From assembly GCA_022592435.1 (NCBI GenBank), contig JABYQS010000195.1, forward strand, positions 1 to 61,479: DNA of 61,479 nt, written 5' to 3'. Numbering within the stretch: the first letter of the stretch is position 1; each line of letters begins with the position of its first letter. This stretch comes from Cerioporus squamosus. Taxonomy: Eukaryota; Basidiomycota; Agaricomycetes; Polyporales; Polyporaceae. The notes below the pieces were generated by a model that ran no database searches, had not been told where the DNA came from, and worked only from the letters and a program-made list of their open reading frames with translations. Made by a program: the position numbers and the translations under genes. Below are positions 9,695 to 20,077 of the stretch, one piece after another.

Positions 9695-10379
9695 TTACAC
9701 AAACGATCCCGGAAGTAGAACTACATTCTTTGTGAGTCCATATGGCCCAGACGAATGTTCATCTGAGCGGCTCAGGTGGGCAACTTCATCGTCCCGGAAG
9801 AGCTCCATGTGCTGCGTGTGCCACTCAGGTTAGCATGCAGGCATTTCGGTCTCGGTGGTAGCAAGAGCACGTACCAGTCTCCGCACTCTTCACGACCTCG
9901 TCCACCGTCTGCTGTGTGACGAGTGCCGCCTCGACCATCTTCTCAAACAGGCCGCGGACCCAGTTCTGGCAGTTCCAGTCGCCATTCGGGTACATGACCG
10001 GGGTCTCCCAAGCCAGCGCCTCGATCTTCCGCCTCTGGTCGCGGTCGAGCGTGCCCAGGGGAAGGCGGGCAGCCCTCTCGGAGCCGTCGTCCGCGCTCGA
10101 GGTGCGCGTGCCCCAGAAGACGTAGCGCGGCTGCGGCGCGGGGTCCGTCTTGACGTCGTACGTGTCGACCTGGACGTGGCGCCACGCACCGGGGGCGGGC
10201 TGCCAGGCGACGCTCCAGTGCAGGTCGCGCCAGGTGTGCTCGGGGGAGGAGGGCGGGTAGACGAGCAGGTAGGTGGGGTGCGGGACGTCCCGGTCGGGGT
10301 AGGTCCAGTCCATGTTGATCGGCGAGGGGAGGGAGAGGCCTTCGCGCCCTTGGTCGGGGATGATCACGGTTTCGGACAT
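9695..10379 (-). CDS. Conserved hypothetical protein (polypore family)
   Basis: The main exon runs from ATG at 10379 to about 9890. It has features I know from uncharacterised polypore proteins: HTWRDLHWSVAWQP, RYVFWGTR and a conserved ETPVMYPNGDWNCQNWVRG. The frame after the donor is read here as a second exon of about 40 residues (HMELFRDDEVAHLSRSD onwards) ending in TAA at 9695-9697. The donor is uncertain: gtacgt near 9883 is the best match but puts the second exon out of phase, while gtgaag slightly upstream keeps phase. No signal peptide or membrane segment is visible. Function unknown. Confidence 0.65.
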
Positions 10380-10940
10380 GGTGGGGCAGGCGGTAGGTGG
10401 GTGGGTGGTTGGGTGGTGGCAAGTGGTCTCGCGGGAGCCCTACAAGTGTCTGTGGTGGGAAGGATCGATCAGTATCGTCCTCCGAGTACAAGGGTGAGTT
10501 ATATAGGCTTCATGTAACCGAGTGGCCGCCTACCTTTGTGGTGTAATCCGTGTACAGATACCGCGTGCAGCACGAGGAAGGTCAGGGTGGCAAAAGGCAA
10601 AGGAACGCGCGCGCCACCCAGGAGTCGGCGATGCGGGAGAGCTGTCTGCGAGTGGGTGGTCAGAAGCAACCTCGCCACGGCGATGGTATCGCGCGTCGTC
10701 TGATATCAGCGCGGTCGCATTATGTGCCGCCTATTGTGCCGCTGAGTCGACTGGCATTCCTGGAGGACAAAGCAACCTAAGGACTTCCTCGGGGCGGGCA
10801 ATCGCGCCATCGCATGTGTGCTGCTATTTGTCCGTGTAGGCGTCCCGAGGATATCGGGGCCGAAGGAGGGGAGGAGAAGAGCTCTATACGTGTACTTAGT
10901 CGTATCGTAGGAGTACGTAACGCTCTATGGCGTACAGTGG
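10380..10940. other. Intergenic, no gene seen
   Basis: Between the start of the minus-strand hypothetical gene (10379) and the end of the mpaB-like gene (10941). Only short shadow frames are present. Confidence 0.5.
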
Positions 10941-12801
10941 TTATAGCAGCTGGACGCGGCTCAGCGCACACGTAAACCCCACATACCCAAGCGCGCTCCC
11001 GACCACACAAGCTGCGACGCATACACCCACCATCTCGAGGAAGACCTCCTTCCACATCCTCGTCAACTCCCTCGCACGCGCCGGATCCCCACGGACACCC
11101 TCCGCCTCCGCCACCCCAGGCGCAAGCTCTCCGCCATGGACCTCCACTGCTGCCACAGCATCCGGTGTCTCCTGCGGGTCATCGCTCACCGCCGTCCTCG
11201 GGCGGAACGCGGTGCGCCGCATGCCCATGTTCCAGCGCACAGAACGCATCATGCCCTCCCGGAGCACCTCGCGCCGCTTCTCCAGCCAGCCCCTGCGCGG
11301 GTACCACCGCGCGAAGTAGTGCGGGACGCGCTGGAGTTGCAGGAACGCGTGCATCTTGACGCGCGTCCAGAGGCTCGTCAGGGGCAGACCGAGGTGCGCG
11401 GCGAGGGGGCGCCCGAGGAGGTGCGTCGTGAGCGCGATGTTGTACTCAATGGACGTGTTCAGCGGGGGACGGTTGGAGACTGCGACGAGGATGGGGATCG
11501 TCGGGCGGCGGAGCGGGGAGCCGGGGGTAGCGTCCAGGGAGGCCGCCGAGGGGGAGGAGAGCTCTTCGAGGAAGAGGTTGAGCGCGGCGGTGGCGATGAA
11601 CTTGTCTGCTGCGTTTGGGGTGGTGAAGTAGCGGAGGAGGATGGAGGGAGAGACTCCCATGTAGAAGCCGATGTGGCGCCAGAGAGCCAGGTATGCGCTC
11701 ACTTGCGTTGGGGACGGCGGGAGGTGGAGTCGGTGAAGACACCATATCGGGATGGTTGAGAAGGACGCGAGGCTGTTGAATTGTCAAACCTCGTTGGCAT
11801 ACCGAGGAGATTGATAACGTACGTAGCGGCGACTTCTTCCTGGCTGATGGGAACAGTGCTACGGAGCTTCACCGGGATGGACCCGCTCCCAGCGCATTTG
11901 CACGCGCCATCGGGCGACACCGTGCAGCAGCCTTACGCGGACGGTGGACTTCCAGCCTTCCCCGCCAGGGAGCAAAGACGCAAGTCTGCTCGACGAGCTT
12001 CCTGAGTCCCCCTGTGCAGACGCGCCGGACTCCTTTGCAAACAGGGGAGAAGGCGAGGGAGCGGCGGAGCAGCCCATCACATCTAGGATGAACTGCATAG
12101 TTTCTAGCAACCGCACAAACGTCCTGTCAGACGACTCTTTCGATATCTGGGATACGACGTCCTGGAGGGACGACCCCGCTCTGCTCTTGCCCTTCGAGAC
12201 GTGCGGGAGGAGATAGGAGACGGCTTCCAGCGTCCGAACAATCCGTGAGCTGCGAGACATACAAGTTAGCGGCATTCTTGCATCGGACTTATTCACGCAC
12301 CTAGCGAGACCGCCGGCAAGACTGTAGTGGAGCAGAGCTTGCATGATCTGTATGGAATCGTCTACAAAGAGCTCCTGTGCGATGCGGATTTCCTCCTCTG
12401 TCGCCAGGAGTCCGGGAGGAGGCGCTTTATGTACCTCGTCCAGAAAGGCCTCGGTAGCTGGAGCATTACCGTCCGCGCTCGCAGCATAGTCTTGCAGTGC
12501 CGTCAACAGGTCATGACCGACAGTGGCGGAAGGGTGCTTGAATACTTCTCGGAGTGCAGCATCGCACGCGGGGTCTCCTATATGCGACCAGCTGCGATCG
12601 CCTCAGGCGTCAGTAGACGGTCCGACATGGGGTAACCGTGACTACAAACCTTTCACAGAGTTCGACGGGGACGCAGTCTTGATCCCACTGGAAAACATGG
12701 CCGAACGTCTCGACGATGTCCCCTTGGGTGATACCTCGCAGGTCTTGATAGTTTGATATGTGCTTCACCTCCGACCAGCGGAAGGGTCGTGTCTCTCCCA
12801 C
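10941..12801 (-). CDS. mpaB/rubber-oxygenase catalytic-domain protein (DUF2236)
   Basis: ER-type oxygenase family with a histidine-bound haem or metal centre. Exons read on the minus strand: about 12801-12650, 12591-12301, 12249 to about 11823, then 11772-10941. Family marks include TFGHVFQWDQD, the central HYSLAGGLA, TVRVRLLHGVARWRV, VPISQEEVAAT, then LALWRHIGFYMGV. The intron at 11822-11773 has a perfect gtacgt donor and restores the frame. One problem is seen: between WRVQMRWERVHPG and VPISQEEV (about 11880-11860) the frame shifts by one base, with no intron long enough to explain it. The first exon also lacks a clear ATG; GTG at 12801 follows an in-frame TAA, so the true start may lie in an upstream exon (an ATG at 12814 is in another frame). 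A hydrophobic segment ends the protein (membrane anchor). Confidence 0.75.
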
Positions 12802-12814
12802 GTATTAAACGACA

Positions 12815-13443
12815 TGACAGCACTTCAAAGTCGGAAGGGCAGGCCTAGGGTTGTGGAGGGGTAACTCCTATACGGTGAGCTGCTTAGTGAGTGTCTTGAG
12901 GATCTCTATGCTCTGTTCTGGTGGTGTAGAGCCCTGTGTTAACAGCTAGCATGACGGTCGTGGGAGATGACAAACTCACATCAGCGGCAGACTCAGCGCA
13001 CGAGTTCCACGCCAGTGGATGGTCTGCTTCAAGATCCTCGATGGGCGCACCTTACTCCGGTACTCATCCCGACTCGCTAAATCGTGGGCACTTGTGTACG
13101 AGGCGGAACATACGCATGCGGAAACTACCCGTGCCCTTGTCACGGATCCACAAGCCGAACTATTAGTGCTTTCAGCGACTTGTCCATTGACACCCGGCAC
13201 ACTGAGGAGGGCTGCGCCCGCCCTAGTGTGCCACCGTTTTAACAGTCTCAGTCTGACATCCACTGGCATGTTTCTCAGAAACCGAGGTCGGCTTCACTTA
13301 GGACTCGATATACTCGCAAGTTAGCTGTCGGTAAGTAGTCGGTAAGTACTTTGAATAGGCGTGCTGTCCGAATCGCCGCCAACATCTGAATCGGGTCGAT
13401 ACTCATGAGACGACATGGCAAGTACTATTTGGGTGCCCTACAT
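12815..13443. other. Intergenic, no gene seen
   Basis: Between the oxygenase gene and the tRNA. No consistent coding signal on either strand. Confidence 0.5.
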
Positions 13444-13516
13444 GGTCGAGTGGTGTAGTGGTTATCACTCCTGTCTTACACACAGGCGGTCGTCGGTTCG
13501 ATCCCGGCCTCGATCA
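13444..13516 (+). tRNA. tRNA-Val (anticodon TAC)
   Basis: A 73-nt cloverleaf. The acceptor arm GGTCGAG pairs with CTCGATC (one G-T pair) and A is the discriminator base. The D loop is GTGTAGTGGTTATCAC. The anticodon stem CCTGT/ACAGG encloses the loop CTTACAC, with T33 and anticodon TAC, which reads GTA valine codons. The T arm contains GGTTCGATCCC. No intron is present. CCA is not encoded, as usual in eukaryotes. Confidence 0.95.
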
Positions 13517-13652
13517 TATCTGAGGTGATCGTACTTCTCTTTTGTCTAGTTTACCCGCGGGTCGCCATCCGAGTCAGGCTGCACCTCGAGTTGACCTCGA
13601 GCCACGCACTCCCCTCCCTCTCCTCAATCCTGACGTCCGCGCATCTCTGATC

Positions 13653-14691
13653 ATGTTCTCTAAGCTTGCACGTCTGTCTCGTGGGGTCCGTATTGCTGCT
13701 CCAGCTGGCTATACCGCGAGATTCCTGCGCACATTCAGCAACATCCTAGTCGACCACTCTCTTGTCCACGCTCTCCGGTTTCTGTTGTAACCAAGCGTGA
13801 GTGCTACACCATTTGCTTACAACGCCAGCCATCAAACGAGTTCCGCTAGGATGGGCAACCTCAACGACGCCGAACTCATCCGCCGTGAACCCAGCTGAGG
13901 TGGAGGCGATGCAATGTCTGGAGGAGGGGACGCAGAAGCTGGAGGACGGTGACGTGCAAGCGGCCAAGGTGCGTTTGTTCGTCGTGTTCTTCGCGCAGCT
14001 AATATATGTACGAGAAGGACCTGTACAAACGCAGCGTAGACATCAAGCGCACCGCAAGCGGGCTCTTCAATCTCGGCGTGACGCACTACCACTTGAGTGA
14101 GTCCTCTGCGTGTCACCTGCTGGTGTCGGGAGAAGTTGACTGGCGGTCGCTGCAGAGGAGTATGACGACGCTATCTCATGCTGGAAGGAGTCCATCGCGT
14201 TGCAGCCTTCGAGCCCAGATGCACACACCAGTATGTCTACTTTGTCTCGCCTCCTCGTGCTCCTTGTTCATGTCCCCTGGCAGACCTCGCGAGCGCATAC
14301 ATCGTTTCGCCTGTGAGCAGACCTGATCTCGCATTGCATCATCTCCGGTATGTTTTTGTTCACGTATTCTTGGGCGTTCCCTCCAACACCCTATCCACTG
14401 CTAGTGTCGCGTCATCACTCGCACCCGAAGACGGCGAGATCGCGTTCAACCTCGCAGCGGTCCTTGAAGCATGCGGGCAGCTCGAGGAGTCCCTGGAGCA
14501 GTACAAGAAGAGCAAGGAGTTCGGCGTGGACCGCGCTGCAATGCACATGCGGAACGTGAGTGCAATATTGGTCGTCTCCCAGTCCTGGCGCAGTGTCTCA
14601 TTCTCTGCAGGTGAGCGCCAAGATTCTCGGCAAGAAGTTGAAAGAGGCAGAGAGTCAGACGCAGCAAGGGAAGGACGAATCGTCCGCATGA
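13653..14691 (+). CDS. TPR-repeat protein, probably mitochondrial
   Basis: Seven exons. The last five junctions are clean and in phase: 14015-14096, 14156-14230, 14284-14347, 14405-14555 and 14611-14691 (TGA), preceded by an exon ending at 13968. Tetratricopeptide-like helices are seen in SGLFNLGVTHYHL, DAISCWKESIALQPSSPDAH, LASAYIV and GEIAFNLAAVLEACGQLEES. The first ATG (13653) opens an Arg/Ser/Ala-rich stretch (SKLARLSRGVRIAAPAGY, then RFLRTFS), which resembles a mitochondrial targeting peptide. The join from this exon to the next (about 13777-13829) is unresolved: the obvious sites leave the frame out by one. The C-terminus is a Lys/Glu/Gln-rich tail. TPR arrays bind partner proteins; no partner can be named. 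Confidence 0.75.
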
Positions 14692-14879
14692 GCGGCCTTC
14701 CCCACCAAAACTCGATCGCCCTGCTCCACCGCGGGTAACGTGCGCACGCGCTTGAGACATAATATACGCTTTATAATGTCCCAAGTAATCTAATGTATGC
14801 TCACCAGTTCTCGATCCCTCCTGGCGAACTTTCTCCTGATGAGCCGGGAGTTCGACCACTAGGAATTTTGGAGAGCCCC

Positions 14880-16190
14880 GCGGCATCGCTTTCGGCCCTT
14901 AACTTGGACGTGCTACTGCACATGGACACGGTTTCGAGGTGGCCTATCCTTCTTGACGAAGACCTCGCATGAGCAGTACGACCTCGGACTCTCCCGCGAC
15001 ACCGTCGAGCTTCATGCTGACGATATTATGTCCTTCTACGCATGCCTTCCCCTCCGGTCACCACCAGTTCGGGCCTTCGTTCCTTCGAGACGTCATCATC
15101 AATTGCATCCTCTCCCGGGATGCTCGGCCATGACGCTGATCGCGGAGAACTCTCATCCATCGAACAGCCCCTCAACGACGTGTTGCGCGCAGCGCGGTGC
15201 TTCCAACTTGAATCCCATTGGGGCGCTGCCAGCTCGTCCATTTTGCCGCCCTAGCGCTCAACAGCCTGGAAGAGCTCGACGCCCCATCCATATCCCAGGC
15301 TTCATGGGATAACAGCAGCAGTCTCACAGCCCCTCAACACGCCGGCTGACAGCAGGGTTCGGGCTTCTGCATTGCCCTTTAGGCGGCGGATACCGATGTC
15401 TGCTCGAGCCCTTCCGGTCGACACTCGGCAAGTTGGAACCTATCTGTCATCTATTGCGAAGACGAGAGAGTTCAGTACCCGCATGTGTTCAATCTCACGC
15501 TCCCGGACTGTTACCACGGGGCCCTGCGCAGCTAAATCGACATTGGCTCGGTCCCGGATGTCGAGGAGTGAGGAGTTCAAGCTGTCGGCGGTGGAGGACC
15601 ATCCGGAGGCCGCTCACTGGTCGAGTGGCCGTGTTCCGATCACACCGATGCGGTTGAGCGCTGTCGTGTTTTGAACCTGCGACACGGGCAGCGCAAGTAG
15701 AACGGGGACTGAACCAACATGGTAGTTGCCGCTGACGCACATCGCGGTTGGGCAAGTTACTGATCTCTGTACTGCCCGGACTGTGCCGCACCGTTCGCTG
15801 TCGAGATCCAGGCACTCTGTGGGGGCACAGTATGGATGCTCCTGCTCCTCGCTAACACCCCCGCATGCAACCTTGCAGTATTTCTGTTCGCACGCGAATA
15901 CGTCGTCAACCCGCTTCCCCGTCTGTTCTCCCCTGCGGATGCCGCGACGCTCAATCGGTTCTTCCTGAATGCCCGGTTGCCACGTTCCTGAGGTCGACGT
16001 TGACAAGATGGTCGTAAGTGGAGTCTTCTTGTCCTATCCTTCTCAGCTTACTTCAAGAATACAATGCATAGGCAGGCAATTTGACGGCCCTCCTTACGCC
16101 GCTTCTGTCCGCCTGTCAAGATCGGACACTGCCGGAGCATACTGTCTGTCGCGGAACGGTCTGCGCGTGATCCCGAAGCCCTAGACTACA
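14880..16190 (+). pseudogene. Decayed F-box-like gene (weak)
   Basis: Fragments in changing frames read like the polypore F-box/LRR family: ALNLDVLLHMDTVSR near 14900, TVELHADDIMSF near 15005, VQYPHVFNLTLPDCYHG near 15470, and FLFAREYVVNPLPRLFSP near 15885. Stops and frameshifts lie between them and no single spliced model works. It could equally be several short unrelated fragments. Confidence 0.3.
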
Positions 16191-16199
16191 CTGGGATAC

Positions 16200-17285
16200 A
16201 ACGTCGACGGGTTCGCTTCTCGGGTGTACGATTGCATTCCGACAGTGAAGACATTGGCCATGGAATTCGGACTGCGAAAGGTCTCGTTAGTGCTCTTCTT
16301 CTGAGACAAAGCTGCTGACCCATGCATCTAGTCACTCACGACGACCGCAACGTTGACAGTAGAAGATTAGACGCAGAGAACACACAGACGTGTGAGATGC
16401 TCCTATGGTGCCAGGCGCAACTAATATTATAAGCTCTCTTCCTCATCAACAATCACCGAACCAGTTCATACATGCGGCGCCGGGACGCCACGACGCTTAC
16501 GGCGCCACAGCAGAGGCCTTCACCGCTCCAAACCCAGCATCGTCGAGCTGAAGCTACTGGATGCACGGAATCGAGACGGCTTCAGAGAAGTTCACGGCAT
16601 ACATGACTGATTGCCTTCCTCTACAGCCCATTCCAGTCCGAACTCGACTTCCAGGTGCGTGCTCCCTTGCATTCTCGCACCGGGAATAGAAAGGCGTTTG
16701 AGTTTCCCTCCAGGATTCGTGACAGCTCGACTGCGACAGATAGCACCGCATAGACGACTCTTCTCTGATTCGTGATAGATCCAAGCTGTCATCCCGCCCA
16801 TCGAACTGCCCGTGGCTGCAATCCCTGTTCGTTGCGGCTACCCTGCGAACTGTCTCAGTCCGCCTTCCCCTCCCGCGAATATGCACGGCCGAGCGCAGTG
16901 TGCGTGGTACTAGAGGGGATGCTGTCCCGGATGGCTCCTCTCCTCCCCCACCTGCGGCTCCCACGCTCGCCTCTCGTCTACGAGGCACTTCCACCTCGCT
17001 TACGCTCCCTTCGCGGGAATAGCGACCGCATCCTACCTTCCACCTGCGTTCACGACACTCAGACGCCCCTCACGACAGCAGTAAGTAGTATCTCCAATGT
17101 CCATGCATGCACCAGTGGAGGATCTGAGCGTCTGTAACAGCGCCCCGAGTGACGGCCAGGGTCGACGTGCATTCTTCGCGCCGGTAAGTCCAGTCTCCAG
17201 ATTGCGATGCATGACGTCTATGCAGGCATCTTCTACCACATATCCGACTTACAACGCCGCTCCTTCAGACACACTCCCGTCTTGA
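16200..17285. other. No gene called; possible 5' UTR exons of the next gene
   Basis: Several good donor-like sites occur late in this stretch (gtaagtag near 17080, gtaagtcc near 17184), with acceptors before 17225 and 17286. They could splice a leader of the membrane-protein gene at 17301. No protein is recognised. Confidence 0.35.
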
Positions 17286-17300
17286 CAGACCAGGCGACCG

Positions 17301-19192
17301 ATGTCCCCCGTCGGAGAACTTCCCACTTCCTCTCTCGATTCTGCGTCCTCGCCACTGCCCTCGGATGCGTCCACATCGGCCGCCAACCCTCACAGACGGG
17401 GTGCCAATGCGACGTTTGCATGGGCAAAGGTCCCTAATATGACGGCGTGCGCGCCCGCCACCGTCAGCTGGATCTACTCTGGACCGGAGCAAGAGCTCCT
17501 AGTCAGTATCTACCCTGGCCACAACCCACTATCCATCTCCGTGAACGCCACAGCGCAAACTCATACAATCTTAGCGGTGCAGCTCACGCCTGGGGAATAC
17601 ACGATCACCGCCAGTGGTCCGCAAGACCTCGAGTACGGAAGCCATCAAACACGATTCCTTGTGAATGGGACCAACACATCCTGTCTCCCCCCTGCCAAAC
17701 GGTCACATGGCATCACAACGCGCACCACGACAACCGACGTGACCTCTACTAACAATGGGGCACTGGTCGCTGGCATAGCAGTGGGTGTTGGAGGGGCCGT
17801 CACCTTGCTCGCGGTGGGTTTCTACTTCCGCTTCGCTGTCATGCGACTGTTCCGTCGCTGTGACCGACACTCGAAGGCCCGGGAGGCTGACCCTCAAGTA
17901 CCGGGCTACGAGGGTCCATGGAATCCGCTGCACTCGCGCAACATCAGCGACGTCAGTCACAGTCATGATTCAGAGCGAAGGCTTCTCGATCGAGAGAGTG
18001 TAGGGACTCCTGAGATGCGTGCCAACGCTCTCCCCACTGCCTCGCAGGCAACATTTCCTCGCCTGGAGCCGAATCGGCGCCCACCGTCTAGCACTCTCCA
18101 GGTGGCGACACGACCCTTGCGTGTCGCTGAGCCGAGACGTCCCCTCCCGCGTCTGGAACCCAACCGTCGTAAGCCATCTATTGCGACCGCAAATGTGCTT
18201 CTGGCTGCTTCGGCAGGAGAACAGTCGGGACGTCCAGCGCCGCCACCGCCTGCTGCAGTCTCCACCCGAAGGTAGACCTTGAATCCGAATTCAAGCCCAT
18301 CTCTCAACCCGTTCCCATTGCTGTCGCGCCCATACTGAAGACACCAAAGCCTCCTCGCCGCAGCACTCTCAGACAATCTGGCACTTCGGCATTCACCTCA
18401 GCGTCCACCGCTCTGTCGGACATGCCGCTTCTCAAGTCGGGTCCGCATGGTCCCGTGCAGGTTGAGCTGCAGAGGGCATTCGCGCTGGCAACGCTTGACG
18501 CAATCATGGACCATCCACCGCTGCCTACGGCAACGCCACCACCTCCGTCCCGGACCCCATCTCCATCTCCATCTTCCTTGATGACGGTCACACCAGCGCC
18601 TCAGATGTCTCAGACATCCCGCCGTTCCCCGACCTCGCCTACTCCTCGCTCCCCTCTGTCCCCGGCCTTCTATCGCATGTCGACACAGCAACCGCTCAGC
18701 AGGACGGGGTCAGGACGTTCTCGCATCGTCACTCGGAAGCCCGTCCCTCCCATCGACCCCTCCGCCACCCCAGCGCCGTCGGACGTCGCGTCGAGCATCA
18801 TCTGGACACGGCGCTCGAGCTATGCTAGCACGTATGCTTGGAATGGGCGCGGCTCTCCCGTTCCGTCGTCATCGACGTCGCAGATGTACCGCACGAGAGA
18901 CAGCGCGTGGAGCGGGAGCCTGACGGGGAGCGAGTGGACGTGGACGCGGCCGGTGGAGGAGTGGGAGAGGGAGCAGATGCGTGCCCTCGCTGCTGTGAAC
19001 GCGGAGATTGCGACCGATGCGGAGACTGGGAGAAGCGGGCGAGCGAGTCCCTCTGGTGTTGGGAACGGTACTTCGGGCTTAGGTGCAAGAGGCGGGGCGA
19101 TGCGGCGGAACCAGAGTTTTGGGGACATGAAGGCCATGAAGGCAGTCATTCCGGACCTACCTCCGGTACCCGATTGCAACGTCACACAGTAG
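17301..19192 (+). CDS. Single-pass membrane protein, family member 1
   Basis: First of three paralogues in the window (others at 26018-27847 and 36089-37622). The N-terminal domain is bounded by two conserved cysteines, C50 and C128, around a W-x-Y-x-GP core; its end is FLVNGTNTSCL. One membrane segment (about residues 153-180) is followed by Arg/Cys-rich residues, then a long Pro/Ser/Arg-rich cytoplasmic tail. The tail holds GSPVPSSSTSQMYRTRDSA and ends near SFGDMKAMKAVIPDLPPVP; both motifs recur in the paralogues. The 17301 frame ends at TAG near 18275, while the tail lies in another frame that is open from about 18245, so either a short intron or a one-base frameshift joins the halves. No signal peptide is evident at the ATG, and an upstream exon is possible. 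Function unknown; the domain fold could be a Kre9/KNH-like beta sandwich (guess). Confidence 0.75.
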
Positions 19193-20077
19193 GTGGTTCG
19201 AGCTAGCCGAATCTACTGGCGATTCTTTGAAGTGTTTTCGCTCGTTCGTTTGCCATGCATCCTGTACTTGTACGTCTGCACGCTCATATGTATGATCACC
19301 AGACAATCGCATGAACTATAGGAGTGCGGGCTCGCTTTGCGACTATACACGCATGAAACATAGAGCGTGTGCTGTTGGAAGGCAAACACGTTCTGAATAT
19401 CGAGTTAGCACCTTGCCAATATCCATGTGCCGACTTACTCGTACGTAGAATGCGCTTTCTCTGTACCTGATCTGACGGCTTTCTGCACGACAGGCTGTAT
19501 GGCTGCTTGTATACCACTCTCGGTGTTTTTTTGTTATACTGACGGAAGAATAGGACATGTCGACGTCACCTACGAGAGGACAGGCGAACCTCTCCTGCCA
19601 TTTGGCCCGCCACTCCATCCGGAACTGGTGGCACTAACTCGGAATTGACGTGCGTCCACATTGGACGCCGCCTCAGAGCGATCGATAGTGTGGAGGGACG
19701 CGAGTCGTGCAGGAGGTCTGGCTGCATGACCACCCCGGACCCCGACTTGGCAAAGCATAAGACACAAGGACACAAGGAGCAAAATTGGCCGCGCTGACCG
19801 TGACTGGTATGTATTGTTTCGAACCCAAGCTTAAGCTCACCAGTGAAATATTGCGGCAGAGGAGGTAGTGAACTGTGGTGGATCATCTTTACCGACACCG
19901 CCGAACGCACAGAGAGGCGTAAGTTTGTCACATGCCGGTTCAGAATCCCGCTACGACTCAACGCAAACTGGTCATTCCAAACTCAACATAGTACAGAACA
20001 CACAAGATCCATCGTGATACATTGCAAGCAGTCAAGAAACATCACAGACACCAGCTCGTTCAACGTCCGACATCAGG
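19193..20077. other. Intergenic, no gene seen
   Basis: Lies between the 3' ends of two convergent genes (membrane protein 1 and helicase A). No coding signal; probably the two 3' UTRs and spacer. Confidence 0.5.

Noticed and set aside
10941..11759. Plus-strand frames of 130-207 codons opposite the mpaB-like gene
   Set aside because: Mirror frames of a coding exon with recognised family motifs; no splice sites or domains of their own.
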